A program made the translations under genes and the position numbers. A stretch of DNA of 64,000 nucleotides from Hahellaceae bacterium (GTDB lineage Bacteria; Pseudomonadota; Gammaproteobacteria; Pseudomonadales; Oleiphilaceae): the NCBI GenBank assembly GCA_024234505.1, contig JACKOD010000004.1:248001-312000 (forward strand). The letters are read 5' to 3'. Each line of letters opens with the position of its first letter. The first letter of the stretch is position 1. Below are positions 27,490 to 36,694 of the stretch, one piece after another. The notes beneath the pieces were generated by a model that was not told the DNA's origin, ran no database searches, and saw only the letters and a program-made list of their open reading frames with translations.

Positions 27490-28140
27490 ATGAGTGACGA
27501 ACTATTTGAATTGGTTTTCTACGGAAAATTGGTGGACGGATTTGACATGGCACAGGCACAGGCCAACGTGGCCCAGCTGTTTAAAGCCAGTGCCGAGCAA
27601 GTGGCTCGCATGTTTACCGGTGCGAGAGTCGTTATTCGCAATAAAATGGATCGCGATACGGCGTTGAAGTATCAAATGATACTGCGTAAGAATGGTGCGG
27701 TTTGCCAGATCGAACCCATGGGTGGTGCAGCGCCTTCGGCGACAACTGCGGCCCCACCTGCGCCAGCTTCCCATGCCGTCAGTCCCGCGGCCACGGCACC
27801 AGCACCAGCTCCCAAGCCGGTGGCCGCCGCCAAAGCCTCATCTCCCGCCGGGCCTCGCACACCGCTGCCACAAACCGGGCGGCTGGATCTATCGGGTAAA
27901 AAAGCCGCTGAAATTCTGAGTGATTCCACGCTGGATATTGAGCCGGTCGGGGTAACGCTGTCTGAACCAAAAGAAGTGGAAGCGCCGGTGTTTGAGCATC
28001 TGAACGAGTTATCGCTTGCGCCAACGGGGAGTCCGTTGGCTGAAAAACGGGATCTTCCGCCCCCCATTGTGCCGGACACCAGCGGATTGAGTATTGCCGA
28101 GCCGGGCACACGCCTTTCCGACGCGTCGGAGGATGAATAA
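27490..28140 (+). CDS. Two-part protein: conserved N-terminal domain plus Pro/Ala-rich tail
   Basis: A 216-residue protein I cannot name. The start is ATG 27490 (MSDELFELVFYGKLVDGFD); the frame opens 36 bases earlier without reason to use it. Residues 1-75 form a compact alpha/beta domain (AQAQANVAQLFKASAEQVA, then RDTALKYQMILRKNGAVCQI) of a kind seen at the N terminus of several otherwise unrelated gammaproteobacterial proteins. Residues 80-130 are a Pro/Ala linker, and the rest is acidic and probably disordered. There is no signal peptide. The patatin autotransporter gene begins 39 bases downstream on the same strand, so the two may be co-expressed. Confidence 0.75.
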   Translation: MSDELFELVFYGKLVDGFDMAQAQANVAQLFKASAEQVARMFTGARVVIRNKMDRDTALKYQMILRKNGAVCQIEPMGGAAPSATTAAPPAPASHAVSPAATAPAPAPKPVAAAKASSPAGPRTPLPQTGRLDLSGKKAAEILSDSTLDIEPVGVTLSEPKEVEAPVFEHLNELSLAPTGSPLAEKRDLPPPIVPDTSGLSIAEPGTRLSDASEDE

Positions 28141-28179
28141 CGTCATTTTCCGATGTAGATTGCCGGAATCAGGTGATCG

Positions 28180-30573
28180 ATGACGCGGACACCGGTATCC
28201 TTACGGCTTCGGTCAATCATGAGATTGGTTGGGCAGACAGCTTTTTGTATGGGCAGACTGTTTCGTAAGTGGGAAGAGTGGGGAATCAGGGTGTTTAAAC
28301 GTTTTACCGGATCCGGTGGTTTTTTTCTTCGATTATGTCAGGGCCATGAGCGTCCTTTTTACAAGGCAGCGCTCGTCAGCCTGCTAATGATAGGCATGAG
28401 TTCCCCCGTGCAGGCAGAGGCCGAAAGCGAGGTTCAAATCATGCCTTCACCCCATCGGCCTAAAGTGGGGCTGGTGCTGAGCGGGGGCGGTGCGAAGGGA
28501 CTGGCGCACGTAGGGGTACTTCGGGTACTGGAAGAAATGCATGTTCCGGTGGACGTTCTGGTTGGTACCAGCGCAGGTTCGGCTGTGGCGGCCTTGTATG
28601 CGATGGGGATGCCTCTGGATGAAATCGAAGATCGCTTCCACGAGATGGATTGGTCGCTTGGGTTCACCGATGAACATTCCCGCGAGGAGCGTGCTTTCCG
28701 GCGTAAACAGGAAGATCGCGAAATGGCCAGTTTCGGATTGGGTCTGGGACTGGAAGGCGTCAAGTTACGACGTGGTGCGGTGGAGGGGCAGGAACTTCAG
28801 CTGGTGCTCAACGATCTCACAGCCTCGGCTTCGCATGTACGAGATTTTGATCAGTTGCCGCTACGGTATCGGGCCGTGGCCGCTGATCTGGCCACCGGAG
28901 CACCGGTGGCGATCGGCAAGGGAAGTCTCTCCCGCGCCATTCGTGCCAGTATGTCTATCCCGATGGTTTACAGTCCGGTCGAAATTGACGGCAAATTATT
29001 GGTTGATGGCGGTGTTGCGGCCAATCTCCCCATTGATGTGGCCCGACAGCTGGGGGCGGAGGTGGTGATTGCCATTGATATCAGTACCCAGTTGAGCAAA
29101 AAGGAAGAATTAAGTAACGCCTTGCTGATTGCGGATCAAATTACCAATTTATTGACCCGCCGGAATGTTGATGTACAGCTCCGGTCACTGACCGATCAGG
29201 ATGTACTGATAGTGCCCAATCTGGAAGGTGCCGGTACGGCCGATTTTGATCGCAGTGATGAGCTGGTGGAGCTGGGTGCTACGGCTGCTCGTGCCGCCGC
29301 GCTGGAGTTGCATCCTCTCGCGGTGTCGCCGCAGGAATGGCAGGCCTATGAAATCCGCCGGACCTTGAAGCATCCTGCGAGTCAGGTGCTCGATCGGGTT
29401 GAAATGGTGAATCATTCCCACGTTTCTGATGAGTTCATTTTGTCCCGAATCCAGCTCAAACCCGGCATGATGCTGGATCGAAAACAGCTGGAAAAAAATA
29501 TTCGGGAAATTTATGGTCTCGGCTATTTTGAATCCGTTACCTACGAGGTGTTTCCTGCGCAAGACGGGCTGGCGTTACGCATTGAAGCTCGGGAAAAAAG
29601 CTGGGGGCCAAACTACTTCAGGGTCGGGCTGGGAATCGAAGACAACTTTCAGGGTGACAACTTTTTCAATTTGGCGGTAGGGTACAACATGACGGCGCTC
29701 AACCGGCTGGGGGCCGAATGGGATACGCGCGCGGCGATTGGCAATAATCCTTACCTGAAAACCGAATTCTATCAGCCCTTGTCGTTTATCTGGCGCTATT
29801 TTGTGGCGCTGGAAGCGGGCGTCGAAAAAGACCTTATCAATCAATATGCCGGTTCCCAGTGGGTAGCCGAGCATGATATCCGTTATAGCTATGGCCGCTT
29901 GTCCTTAGGAAAGGAACTGGGCCCCTCGGCGGAAATTCGCAGCTTTATCGAAAGTGGCCAATTTAATGATTCGGTCGAGCGAGGGAGTTCGCAGGCGGAG
30001 TTTGCCGAAGAGCAGGCGGGGCGCGTGGGCATCAAGTTCCGTTTTGATTCTCAAAATCAGGTTGATATGCCTACCGAAGGTACCTTTATGGCCTTGGTGG
30101 GCGAATCCTCTCTCCCAGAGGTAGGGGCCAGCCGGCGCTTTGATCGATTGGCCGGCACCTTCAGTCGGGCGTTAACCTTTAACGAATACACCCTGCATGG
30201 CCGGGTGGCAGGAAGCAAACTCATCAGTGGCCAGGGTTCGGTAGCGAACTATGTCCGACTGGGCGGATTTATGCGTCTTTCCGGCTATGCCCGCGACCAG
30301 TTTGCTAATCAGGACGCCGCCTTGGGGTCGTTTGCGATCTATCGCCGCTTTGGTCGCTCGCTGTTTTCCTATTATCTGGGAGGCGCCTATGAAGTAGGCA
30401 ATGTCTGGGATGATCTGGGTGACGCGAAATGGAGTGATACCGTGGACTCGCTCACGGCCTTTGTTGCCTTCGAAACGCCACTGGGCATGCTCAATCTCGC
30501 GTACAGCCATGCGGACAGCCATAATCAATCGGTGTATTTAAGTTTAGGGATGGGGTTTCAGGAAATATTCTGA
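28180..30573 (+). CDS. Patatin-like phospholipase autotransporter (PlpD type, class Vd)
   Basis: A 797-residue outer-membrane protein. After a long N terminus with a signal-like core at 61-80 (AALVSLLMIGMSSPVQAEA), residues 95-310 are a patatin lipase: oxyanion loop SGGGAKG (101-107), nucleophile elbow GTSAG with S131, and DGG at 276-278 supplying the catalytic Asp. A POTRA-like segment (about 405-480, LKPGMMLDRKQLEKNI) and a 16-strand-type barrel domain follow, ending in Phe as expected for outer-membrane insertion. PlpD of Pseudomonas aeruginosa secretes its lipase this way. The true start may be internal because the first 60 residues are unusual before a signal peptide. Confidence 0.92.
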   Translation: MTRTPVSLRLRSIMRLVGQTAFCMGRLFRKWEEWGIRVFKRFTGSGGFFLRLCQGHERPFYKAALVSLLMIGMSSPVQAEAESEVQIMPSPHRPKVGLVLSGGGAKGLAHVGVLRVLEEMHVPVDVLVGTSAGSAVAALYAMGMPLDEIEDRFHEMDWSLGFTDEHSREERAFRRKQEDREMASFGLGLGLEGVKLRRGAVEGQELQLVLNDLTASASHVRDFDQLPLRYRAVAADLATGAPVAIGKGSLSRAIRASMSIPMVYSPVEIDGKLLVDGGVAANLPIDVARQLGAEVVIAIDISTQLSKKEELSNALLIADQITNLLTRRNVDVQLRSLTDQDVLIVPNLEGAGTADFDRSDELVELGATAARAAALELHPLAVSPQEWQAYEIRRTLKHPASQVLDRVEMVNHSHVSDEFILSRIQLKPGMMLDRKQLEKNIREIYGLGYFESVTYEVFPAQDGLALRIEAREKSWGPNYFRVGLGIEDNFQGDNFFNLAVGYNMTALNRLGAEWDTRAAIGNNPYLKTEFYQPLSFIWRYFVALEAGVEKDLINQYAGSQWVAEHDIRYSYGRLSLGKELGPSAEIRSFIESGQFNDSVERGSSQAEFAEEQAGRVGIKFRFDSQNQVDMPTEGTFMALVGESSLPEVGASRRFDRLAGTFSRALTFNEYTLHGRVAGSKLISGQGSVANYVRLGGFMRLSGYARDQFANQDAALGSFAIYRRFGRSLFSYYLGGAYEVGNVWDDLGDAKWSDTVDSLTAFVAFETPLGMLNLAYSHADSHNQSVYLSLGMGFQEIF

Positions 30574-30585
30574 TCATTGTTTAAG

Positions 30586-30617
30586 GCGCTTCTGACCGGA
30601 TAATCCTTCAGAAGCGC
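30586..30617. terminator. Bidirectional terminator hairpin
   Basis: GCGCTTCTGA (30586-30595) pairs perfectly with TCAGAAGCGC (30608-30617) around a 12-base loop, between the convergent patatin and SDR genes. The U-run is weak in both directions. Confidence 0.75.
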
Positions 30618-30635
30618 TATGTAGAACCATAGATA

Positions 30636-31460
30636 TTATTTCGCGACCGGAGCGTCCATTTTACCCAGCTGCTCCATAATTGATGGCACAAAACGCTTGG
30701 CGTAATAGAGCGCCCAGGCCTCCGGCGACACCGGCACCACCGACTTGCGTTTAACCACTGCCTTGAATATGGCCTGTGCTACTTTTTCGGGCGGGTAGTT
30801 GCGGCGCTGATACAAGGCCATGGCCTTGTCACGCGCCTTGCCGCCGGCAGCCATGGCACCTTCAAAAAGTGTGTTCTTCACAATAGGCGTATTAATGAGG
30901 CCCGGGCAGATGGTGGCAACGTGGATGCCATATTCACTCAAATCGGCGCGCAGGGATTCGGTAAAACCGAATACCGCGAATTTTGAGGCAGCGTAAATAG
31001 GCATTTCCTTGGCCGCCGCAAAAGCCGCCGCCGAGGCGATATTCACGATGGAACCGCCGTTCCGCGTGGCAACCATGCGCGGCGCGAAAAAATGGCAGCC
31101 ATGAACCACGCCCAGCACATTGACATCCAGTACTTTCTCCCAGGTGTCCAGGTTGGTTTCCAGAAAACGTCCGGCTGAGCCTATTCCGGCATTGTTAATC
31201 AGCACATCCAGTGCCTGGTGTCGGCGATGAACCTCGTCGGCCAGCGCGCGCATGGCCTCCCGAGAGCTGACATCGCAAAGGTGTGCTTCGGAATCACTTC
31301 CCGCCTCAGCCACAAGTCGGCCGGTGCCTTCCATGCCGGCCTGATCCCGATCGACCATGACAATATGGGCACCCTGTTGTGCAAAGACGATAGCGGTTTC
31401 GCGACCAATACCGCTACCGGCACCGGTAATCAATACTACTTTGTTTTTCATCTTGCTCAT
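30636..31460 (-). CDS. Short-chain dehydrogenase/reductase
   Basis: A 274-residue classical SDR oxidoreductase. It has the cofactor motif TGAGSGIG, Asp after the second strand (VMVDRD) suggesting NAD preference, NNAGIG, the catalytic Ser in NIASAAAF and YAASK. A C-terminal extension beyond residue 235 (VVPVSPEAWALYYAKRF) is typical of SDRs that act on lipophilic alcohols or ketones. It is the last gene of a four-gene leftward operon; its ATG overlaps the stop of the hydrolase gene by one base (TGATG). The substrate is unknown. A second ATG three codons in (MKNKVVLI) is also possible. Confidence 0.92.
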   Translation of the reverse strand: MSKMKNKVVLITGAGSGIGRETAIVFAQQGAHIVMVDRDQAGMEGTGRLVAEAGSDSEAHLCDVSSREAMRALADEVHRRHQALDVLINNAGIGSAGRFLETNLDTWEKVLDVNVLGVVHGCHFFAPRMVATRNGGSIVNIASAAAFAAAKEMPIYAASKFAVFGFTESLRADLSEYGIHVATICPGLINTPIVKNTLFEGAMAAGGKARDKAMALYQRRNYPPEKVAQAIFKAVVKRKSVVPVSPEAWALYYAKRFVPSIMEQLGKMDAPVAK

Positions 31461-32380
31461 CAGGCGGCCCTCGATTGTTGTTGCTCAACGGTGTCGACAA
31501 ACTGCTTCACAAGACGATTAAAGTCTTCTTTGTGGCTGTGGTGAGCCCAGTGTTTGCCCTCAATAAAATGACGGCGCAGATTGACAACATATTCGTCATA
31601 AAATTCGAATAACTGATCTGAAATAAACCGATCCCCGCGGGGAATTATCAGTTGTACCGGGACGTGAATGCTGGATGCGGCCGGTACTTCGGGAGGATTT
31701 AACGGATTTTGGCGATACAGGTTGATCGGGTTGAGGCAAATGTTTTCTACTTCTTTCTGGCTGGCATTGAGATAGGTATCGTCGGCTGCCACCCCGTTGC
31801 TCTTAAGAAGCCATTGCCACAGTGGCTGACCAACGAGTTTAAACATCACCTCTGGCAGCACGGGAACATTGAACAGGTAGACATACCACGAAAAAAGCCC
31901 CTGACGCAGTGCGCCGGCCAACCCTGTTGGCGTGGCAGATTGCAGGTTGCGCTTTGCCCAGTCCAGCATCAAAGCCAGGTGAGGGCCAGACATGCTGGTA
32001 TAGGATAATACCCGGCGAGCGTAACCCGCGTCGGAGATAAAAGACCAGCCGATGACCGACCCCCAGTCATGTCCGACCAGATGCACTTGTCCATCATGCC
32101 CGACCACTGCGTTTATGACGGCATCAATATCCGCCAGCAGCGAGTCCATATGATAGGCATGGCGTCTGGCCGACCAGGTAGACTGGCCCACGCCGCGCAT
32201 ATCAAACGTGACCACCTGATAGTCTCGCTTCAGGGCCTCTACCTGATGATGCCAGGACTGCTGACAGTCCGGAAAACCATGCAGAAACAGCAGGGTAGGC
32301 TGATTAGCGTCGCCATGAACCTGTACATAAAGTTCGACATCCAGGTGATTGACAGTGAATTCACGCATAGCGCCTCCCAT
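31460..32380 (-). CDS. Alpha/beta hydrolase, epoxide-hydrolase-like
   Basis: A 306-residue alpha/beta hydrolase. The oxyanion motif HGFPD near residue 35 and the nucleophile elbow VGHDWGS place Asp, not Ser, as nucleophile. This is the pattern of soluble epoxide hydrolases and haloalkane dehalogenases. The cap region is hydrophobic and Trp-rich. A His late in the protein (KHWAHHSHKEDF) would complete the triad. Its start shares one base with the stop of the upstream M24 gene (TAATG) and its stop overlaps the SDR start, so the three are translationally coupled. An epoxide or related lipid-like substrate is plausible but not shown. ATG at codon 5 is an alternative start. Confidence 0.88.
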   Translation of the reverse strand: MGGAMREFTVNHLDVELYVQVHGDANQPTLLFLHGFPDCQQSWHHQVEALKRDYQVVTFDMRGVGQSTWSARRHAYHMDSLLADIDAVINAVVGHDGQVHLVGHDWGSVIGWSFISDAGYARRVLSYTSMSGPHLALMLDWAKRNLQSATPTGLAGALRQGLFSWYVYLFNVPVLPEVMFKLVGQPLWQWLLKSNGVAADDTYLNASQKEVENICLNPINLYRQNPLNPPEVPAASSIHVPVQLIIPRGDRFISDQLFEFYDEYVVNLRRHFIEGKHWAHHSHKEDFNRLVKQFVDTVEQQQSRAA

Positions 32381-33243
32381 TAGGCTGCAACCGTTTTAAG
32401 GGCGGTTTTTGACAGGTTTTGTACATGCGGAACCTGATCGTCGAGCCAGTAGGCGGTGCTCTCGGTAATCACCAGTATTTCTTCCCACTTGGCACCCACC
32501 TGACCATCCGGGCTGGCCAGATGGGGTTCTATGGCCCAGGTACCGGGTAGCGGAGGATGATCAGACTCTTTCAGATCATTCCAAAGCGGCGACGGGCTTC
32601 GCGCCAACCCCTTGATTGCCCCCGGAATCAGCCACTGCAATTGGCGTGCACTGAAGCCGAAGAGCGACACATTATCGTAAAAGGTGGTGTGGGTTTTGGT
32701 GACCCGGTGACCCAAAACACGTCGAGGATAGACTTGATGTGCATTGCGGAATCCGGCATCGCTGATCATTTGATCGACGCCCTGATACACCTGTTTGAAG
32801 GTCTTTTCCGCCAGAGTAGCGTCCAGAATGTAACTTCGAATTTCCAGCAACGTACGGCGCATTTGATCCAGTACCGGATTGGGTTTGCCAAAGGACAGGG
32901 CGTAACCGATATCGGCGGTATAACCTGCAACGGTGGGGGCGACATCCAGAATGACCGGCATACCGGATTCCAGCTTCCGGTTCGTCGGGAAAAAGTGAAA
33001 GTCAGACCAGAAACCGGTAAAGGCGGTACGGTCGCCGAACCACGCAAACGGCTTGTGCAGATAACTATCCACGCTCCGTTCATCCAGATAGTCCTTAATC
33101 AGTTGGGCGGCCTGCTTTTCGGTCATACCTTCAACCAACTGCTTTTCTACGGCCTGCACGCATTCGTAAGCCAGACGCTGGACTTCTTTGAAACGTTCCA
33201 GTTCAAGCGGAGTAAAATTTTCGACTTTCTGCATGGGATTCAC
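32380..33243 (-). CDS. M24 family metallopeptidase-like protein
   Basis: A 287-residue protein of the creatinase/aminopeptidase P fold. The five metal ligands can be followed: Asp in VILDVAP, Asp in YTADIGYAL, His in RVLGHRV, Glu in AIEPHL and Glu in KWEEILVI. It lacks the extra N-terminal domain of full Xaa-Pro aminopeptidases, so it is a single catalytic domain. A free-standing M24 protein in an operon with a hydrolase and an SDR is a recurring but uncharacterised arrangement. It may act on an amide or a C-N bond in a small molecule, which is inference. It starts 57 bases after the diiron-type hydrolase gene. Confidence 0.87.
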   Translation of the reverse strand: MNPMQKVENFTPLELERFKEVQRLAYECVQAVEKQLVEGMTEKQAAQLIKDYLDERSVDSYLHKPFAWFGDRTAFTGFWSDFHFFPTNRKLESGMPVILDVAPTVAGYTADIGYALSFGKPNPVLDQMRRTLLEIRSYILDATLAEKTFKQVYQGVDQMISDAGFRNAHQVYPRRVLGHRVTKTHTTFYDNVSLFGFSARQLQWLIPGAIKGLARSPSPLWNDLKESDHPPLPGTWAIEPHLASPDGQVGAKWEEILVITESTAYWLDDQVPHVQNLSKTALKTVAA

Positions 33244-33299
33244 CCTCTGTTCTTATGTTTAGGTTGCTCAACTTCGAAATAACGCATGGTCAGCGACTG

Positions 33300-34229
33300 T
33301 TACGCCGCCGCTGCGGCCCGCCGTGCCGCCGGAGAAGTGGAAAGGTAGCCCTGAGCCTGTTCGGTGCTGGCCTCGGTGGCCGGGTCATAACCGGGCATGA
33401 CATAGCGCGATGCCTCGGTAAGCAAAAAGGTCAGTGAAGGCAGGTGGCCTTTGCGGGCCAGGCGCCGCCATTCCCGCCAAAAGAACAAACCGCGTAAGCG
33501 AGGCTGTTTGTTGGACAGGGCCGGGTCTTGTTGCATTAAGTGAGAGGCTCCCATCACCCATAGCCCGAGCAGAATGGGAACCACGAACGCTATTTGCGGA
33601 AATCTCGACAGATAATGTCCGCCGACATGGTTGTAGACATCAAACGCAACGCTTCGATGTTCAATCTCCTCGGCACCATGCCAGCGCAGAATATCCAGCA
33701 CGACTGCATCGGCTTGGCTTTTATCCCAGGCGGGGTTTTCCAGCGCGTATTTACCTAACACGCAGGTAAAGTGTTCAATGGCGGCAATCAGTCCCAATCG
33801 CAGTACCAGCCAGTGCTTTTCCATGCGTTTGGGGAGCTGATAACCGAAAGGTTTGTCATGCAGGGGCTTATCGAAAATCCATTCCACTTTCTTGATGTAA
33901 CTGGCGGTTTCCATGTTGTGTGCGTCAAGAAACCCGCCAATACCCGAGGAGTGAGCACGGGCATGCATGGCCTCCTGTTTGATAAAGCCCCTGACATCGT
34001 TTTTCAGCCGGGCATCATGAATATGGGGCAGTGCCTTGTTGTACAAGCGACAGAAGAAAAACTCTCCTGCGGGTAAAAGGGTGTGAATGACGCTGATAAA
34101 GTGGCTGCTGTAGGGATCATCGGGAATCCAGTGCAACGGCGTGCCGGAAAAATCGAATGAGACTGCCCGCTGGATTAAGGGGGTGTCAGTGTTGGATGCT
34201 TTCATTGTTGTTTTGGCGTTAGTACTCAT
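33300..34229 (-). CDS. Predicted metal-dependent hydrolase (PF10118-type, ferritin-like)
   Basis: A 309-residue protein. It is helical, with paired carboxylate/His motifs of a diiron ferritin-like fold: FFFCRLYNKALPHI, QEAMHARAH, AAIEHFTC and HGAEEIEHRSVAFDVY. These match the family annotated as predicted metal-dependent hydrolases; actual chemistry is unproven and an oxygenase role is possible. One hydrophobic helix (FVVPILLGLWVMGASHL) suggests membrane contact. The C terminus is an Ala/Arg-rich tail. It is the first gene of the leftward operon, facing the divergent AraC regulator across about 250 bases. Confidence 0.85.
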   Translation of the reverse strand: MSTNAKTTMKASNTDTPLIQRAVSFDFSGTPLHWIPDDPYSSHFISVIHTLLPAGEFFFCRLYNKALPHIHDARLKNDVRGFIKQEAMHARAHSSGIGGFLDAHNMETASYIKKVEWIFDKPLHDKPFGYQLPKRMEKHWLVLRLGLIAAIEHFTCVLGKYALENPAWDKSQADAVVLDILRWHGAEEIEHRSVAFDVYNHVGGHYLSRFPQIAFVVPILLGLWVMGASHLMQQDPALSNKQPRLRGLFFWREWRRLARKGHLPSLTFLLTEASRYVMPGYDPATEASTEQAQGYLSTSPAARRAAAAA

Positions 34230-34476
34230 GCCTCACCTCACTCAAAAATTTCGATTCAGGGCGACATTCGCTGTGACTACATAGATTCGCTGTGCAATAC
34301 GTAGATAAGTGCCCGGAAGTCTCTATTCTTTAGAAATCGGTAGGGGTTATCAGGTTAGTTATCGCCAATTACTTGTCATTTTCGGCCTGATTTTGAGGAG
34401 AGAAAGAAAGATGAATCGACACGAAGTGGTGCGGCAGGGTTTTACTGAAAGCAATCTGTCGTAGTAGTATGCACAG

Positions 34477-35514
34477 ATGTTTACCTTTGGCCCAAGAGAT
34501 AAAGTCTTTGATTTCAGGTACTTCCCGCCATTAATCGCCATGGCGCTGGAGGAGGGGGCGAGTATTGCCGACCTGTTACATGAGACCCTGATTCCTGAAT
34601 CGGCCCTCGCACTGGACAAATACAAAGTCAGTGCAGGCCAATTGGATGTCTTGCTGGAAAACATCAGCGAGCACTGTCGACCCGGGATTACCCTGGATTA
34701 CGGCTCCCGTTTAAATCTCAGTGCGTTTGGCATTGTTGGCTATGCCGCCCTCAGCAGCCCCACCGCCAGTGACGCGCTACGCATCGCAAATCAATATATG
34801 CCGATTGTCTTGCCGCTGCTGGATATTCAGTTTCAGGAACACGCGGGCATCACCACCATTGATTTAGCCTTAACCTATCCGCTCAAACCCGCCTCGGGAA
34901 AAGCCTTGCTGGAGGCCGCGCTGGCCAGTCTCTATACCATGGCCCAGTTTGTGTTACTGGATAAAATGCCGGAAGTCCGACTGGAAGTGCAGCACAACCT
35001 GGCGCCTTACCATGAGCAATTCTCGGCGGGCATGAAAGGCGAGATTATCGGAAATAGCAGATTCAATCGTATTTTCATTCCATCGTCCGTACTCCATTTG
35101 CCCCTGCCTTTAGCCAATCAGGGCTCGTTCAGCATGAGCGTTAAGCAGTGCGACGAGTTGATGGAACAACTGCCCTCACTGGATCGAAGCCTCAGCGCGG
35201 GAATCCAGCGCAGATTGTTACATCACAAAGGGGAGGTTCAACCTTCCCAGGAAGATATTGCCAAAGAACTATTCATGAGTGTGCGCAGCCTGCACCGGCT
35301 ATTACAGCGAGAAGGCACCAATTTTCGCGAAATAGCCAACGAAACCATTACCTTGCAAGCCAAACACCTGCTGGAAGAGAATCAACTCAGCATCAGTCAG
35401 GTGGCACAGACACTGGGGTATAGTGACTCGGCAAATTTCACGCGGGCGTTTAGAAACTATACCGGGGTAACGCCATCGGAATTCCGGAAATCCTATGTGG
35501 AAAAGCAGGGCTGA
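34477..35514 (+). CDS. AraC-family transcriptional regulator (arabinose-binding-domain type)
   Basis: A 345-residue regulator. Residues 1-200 match the N-terminal ligand domain found in OruR/ArgR-like and other AraC proteins that respond to fatty or hydrophobic effectors (LDYGSRLNLSAFGIVGYAAL). The C-terminal ~100 residues are two helix-turn-helix units (SQEDIAKELFMSVRSLHRLL and ISQVAQTLGYSDSANFTRAF) and end with TPSEFRKSY. It is divergent from the four-gene operon at 30.6-34.2 kb, so it most likely controls that operon. The 247-base gap holds no operator I can assign confidently. Confidence 0.92.
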   Translation: MFTFGPRDKVFDFRYFPPLIAMALEEGASIADLLHETLIPESALALDKYKVSAGQLDVLLENISEHCRPGITLDYGSRLNLSAFGIVGYAALSSPTASDALRIANQYMPIVLPLLDIQFQEHAGITTIDLALTYPLKPASGKALLEAALASLYTMAQFVLLDKMPEVRLEVQHNLAPYHEQFSAGMKGEIIGNSRFNRIFIPSSVLHLPLPLANQGSFSMSVKQCDELMEQLPSLDRSLSAGIQRRLLHHKGEVQPSQEDIAKELFMSVRSLHRLLQREGTNFREIANETITLQAKHLLEENQLSISQVAQTLGYSDSANFTRAFRNYTGVTPSEFRKSYVEKQG

Positions 35515-35780
35515 GATTTGTGTTATGAACCCAGACCAGCATTTTCCCTAAGGTTGCCGTGCACTTCGTATTCGAGTCGGTCGACGCTGTTTTCCGCATC
35601 GGTCATTTGAGGTACCAGATTCGACGTATTGGGTGACGAGCGGTTCAACGCGCAGACCGGACGGCGATCTAAACCCTTGGGGCGCGGTGGTGACAGGAAG
35701 TCGGCCGCGTTTCGGGAAAGTAAAAATCAATAACCCATTTGATTAAAAATATTGAGCCAGCGACATTTGCAGCTTACACT

Positions 35781-35800
35781 TTAGCTACGCTTAGCTAAAC
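35781..35800. promoter_or_regulatory. Probable antitoxin operator (repeated TTAGCT boxes)
   Basis: TTAGCTACGC and TTAGCTAAAC are adjacent direct repeats. TTAGCT (35781-35786) and AGCTAA (35793-35798) also form an inverted pair. They sit 20-40 bases upstream of the Phd-type antitoxin ATG, where these antitoxins bind to repress their own operon. Confidence 0.5.
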
Positions 35801-35819
35801 CAAATTGTATGAGGGCGTT

Positions 35820-36047
35820 ATGACTCAAGCAAACATGCACGAAGCAAAAACGAAATTGTCCCAGTTGGCCGACATCGCTCACTCCGGTGAGGTTGTGGTG
35901 ATTGCCAAAGCAGGCAAGCCCTATGTTGATCTTGTTCCTCATAAGACGAAAACTCCCAGAGAACCAGGCGGATATGATGTTGATCTGACTGGATTCGAAA
36001 CAGTAGATGCCGAGATTGAGTCGTCGTTTTATGGGAGTGTCGAGTGA
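35820..36047 (+). CDS. Phd/YefM-type antitoxin
   Basis: A 75-residue antitoxin. The N terminus is the Phd fold (MHEAKTKLSQLADIAHSGEV, then VVIAKAGKPYVDLVP), which dimerises and binds DNA. The C terminus (FETVDAEIESSFYGSV) is the flexible part that blocks the toxin. ATG 35820 has GAGGG five bases upstream, which decides the start over a TTG at 35805. The toxin gene begins inside its stop codon (GTGA). The TTAGCT repeats upstream suggest autorepression. Confidence 0.93.
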   Translation: MTQANMHEAKTKLSQLADIAHSGEVVVIAKAGKPYVDLVPHKTKTPREPGGYDVDLTGFETVDAEIESSFYGSVE

Positions 36048-36460
36048 AAAAAATATTGCTGGATACGCATGTTTTTTTATGGTGGATTGATAATCACAAG
36101 CACCGTTTCATCGGTAAAAATGCAAAAGAACTCATCGCCGACCCTAGAAATGATGTTTTTGTAAGTGCCGCCACAACGTGGGAAATATCGATAAAAAAGA
36201 GCATGGGCGCTCTACGGGTACCGGATGATATTGACTCTATCGTTGAGGACAAGGGGTTTTCCAAGCTTCCGATATCGCTGTTCCATGGCGAGCAAGCAGG
36301 AAGTTTACCTATCGTAATCCATCCACACACAGGCAAGGATCATAAAGACCCGTTCGACAGAATGTTAATCGCCCAGGCTCAGTCTGAAGGTATGCATTTA
36401 ATGACGAAAGATAGTGCTTTTTCTGCCTATGCTGTTCGACTCATTGATGCAGAAAAATAA
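36044..36460 (+). CDS. PIN-domain toxin (VapC-like ribonuclease)
   Basis: A 138-residue PIN-domain nuclease. Acidic residues are in place: LLDTHVFLWW (first Asp), the AATTWEISIK Glu, and DPFDRMLIAQA for the C-terminal acidic cluster. PIN toxins of this kind cleave RNA and are held inactive by the antitoxin. The start is GTG at 36044, overlapping the antitoxin stop by four bases, so the two are translationally coupled. Pairing a PIN toxin with a Phd-type antitoxin is common. A flanking gene-poor stretch on each side suggests an acquired module. Confidence 0.92.
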   Translation: MKKILLDTHVFLWWIDNHKHRFIGKNAKELIADPRNDVFVSAATTWEISIKKSMGALRVPDDIDSIVEDKGFSKLPISLFHGEQAGSLPIVIHPHTGKDHKDPFDRMLIAQAQSEGMHLMTKDSAFSAYAVRLIDAEK

Positions 36461-36694
36461 TGTAAAGATGGTTTTTCTATAAAGTGCGTGGTAGGTATCT
36501 AATGACTAATAGTGAAAGCTTAGCCAACCGACAGTTGTTTCTCGCCGCGACGATATACAGGTAGTCGATGATAGCCATCAATACTGCCATCCAGGTGGAC
36601 GGAGGTTTGGTCGTAATCACGGAGAGGCAGGGTATCAGAATTCCGGGTTCATCAAGTGGCTCAATTCTTTGCCAATCGCCACAGGGGGAGGTGG

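Noticed and set aside
35548..35730. Minus-strand 60-codon frame between araC and the antitoxin gene
   Set aside because: No start signal or family resemblance; probably intergenic sequence.
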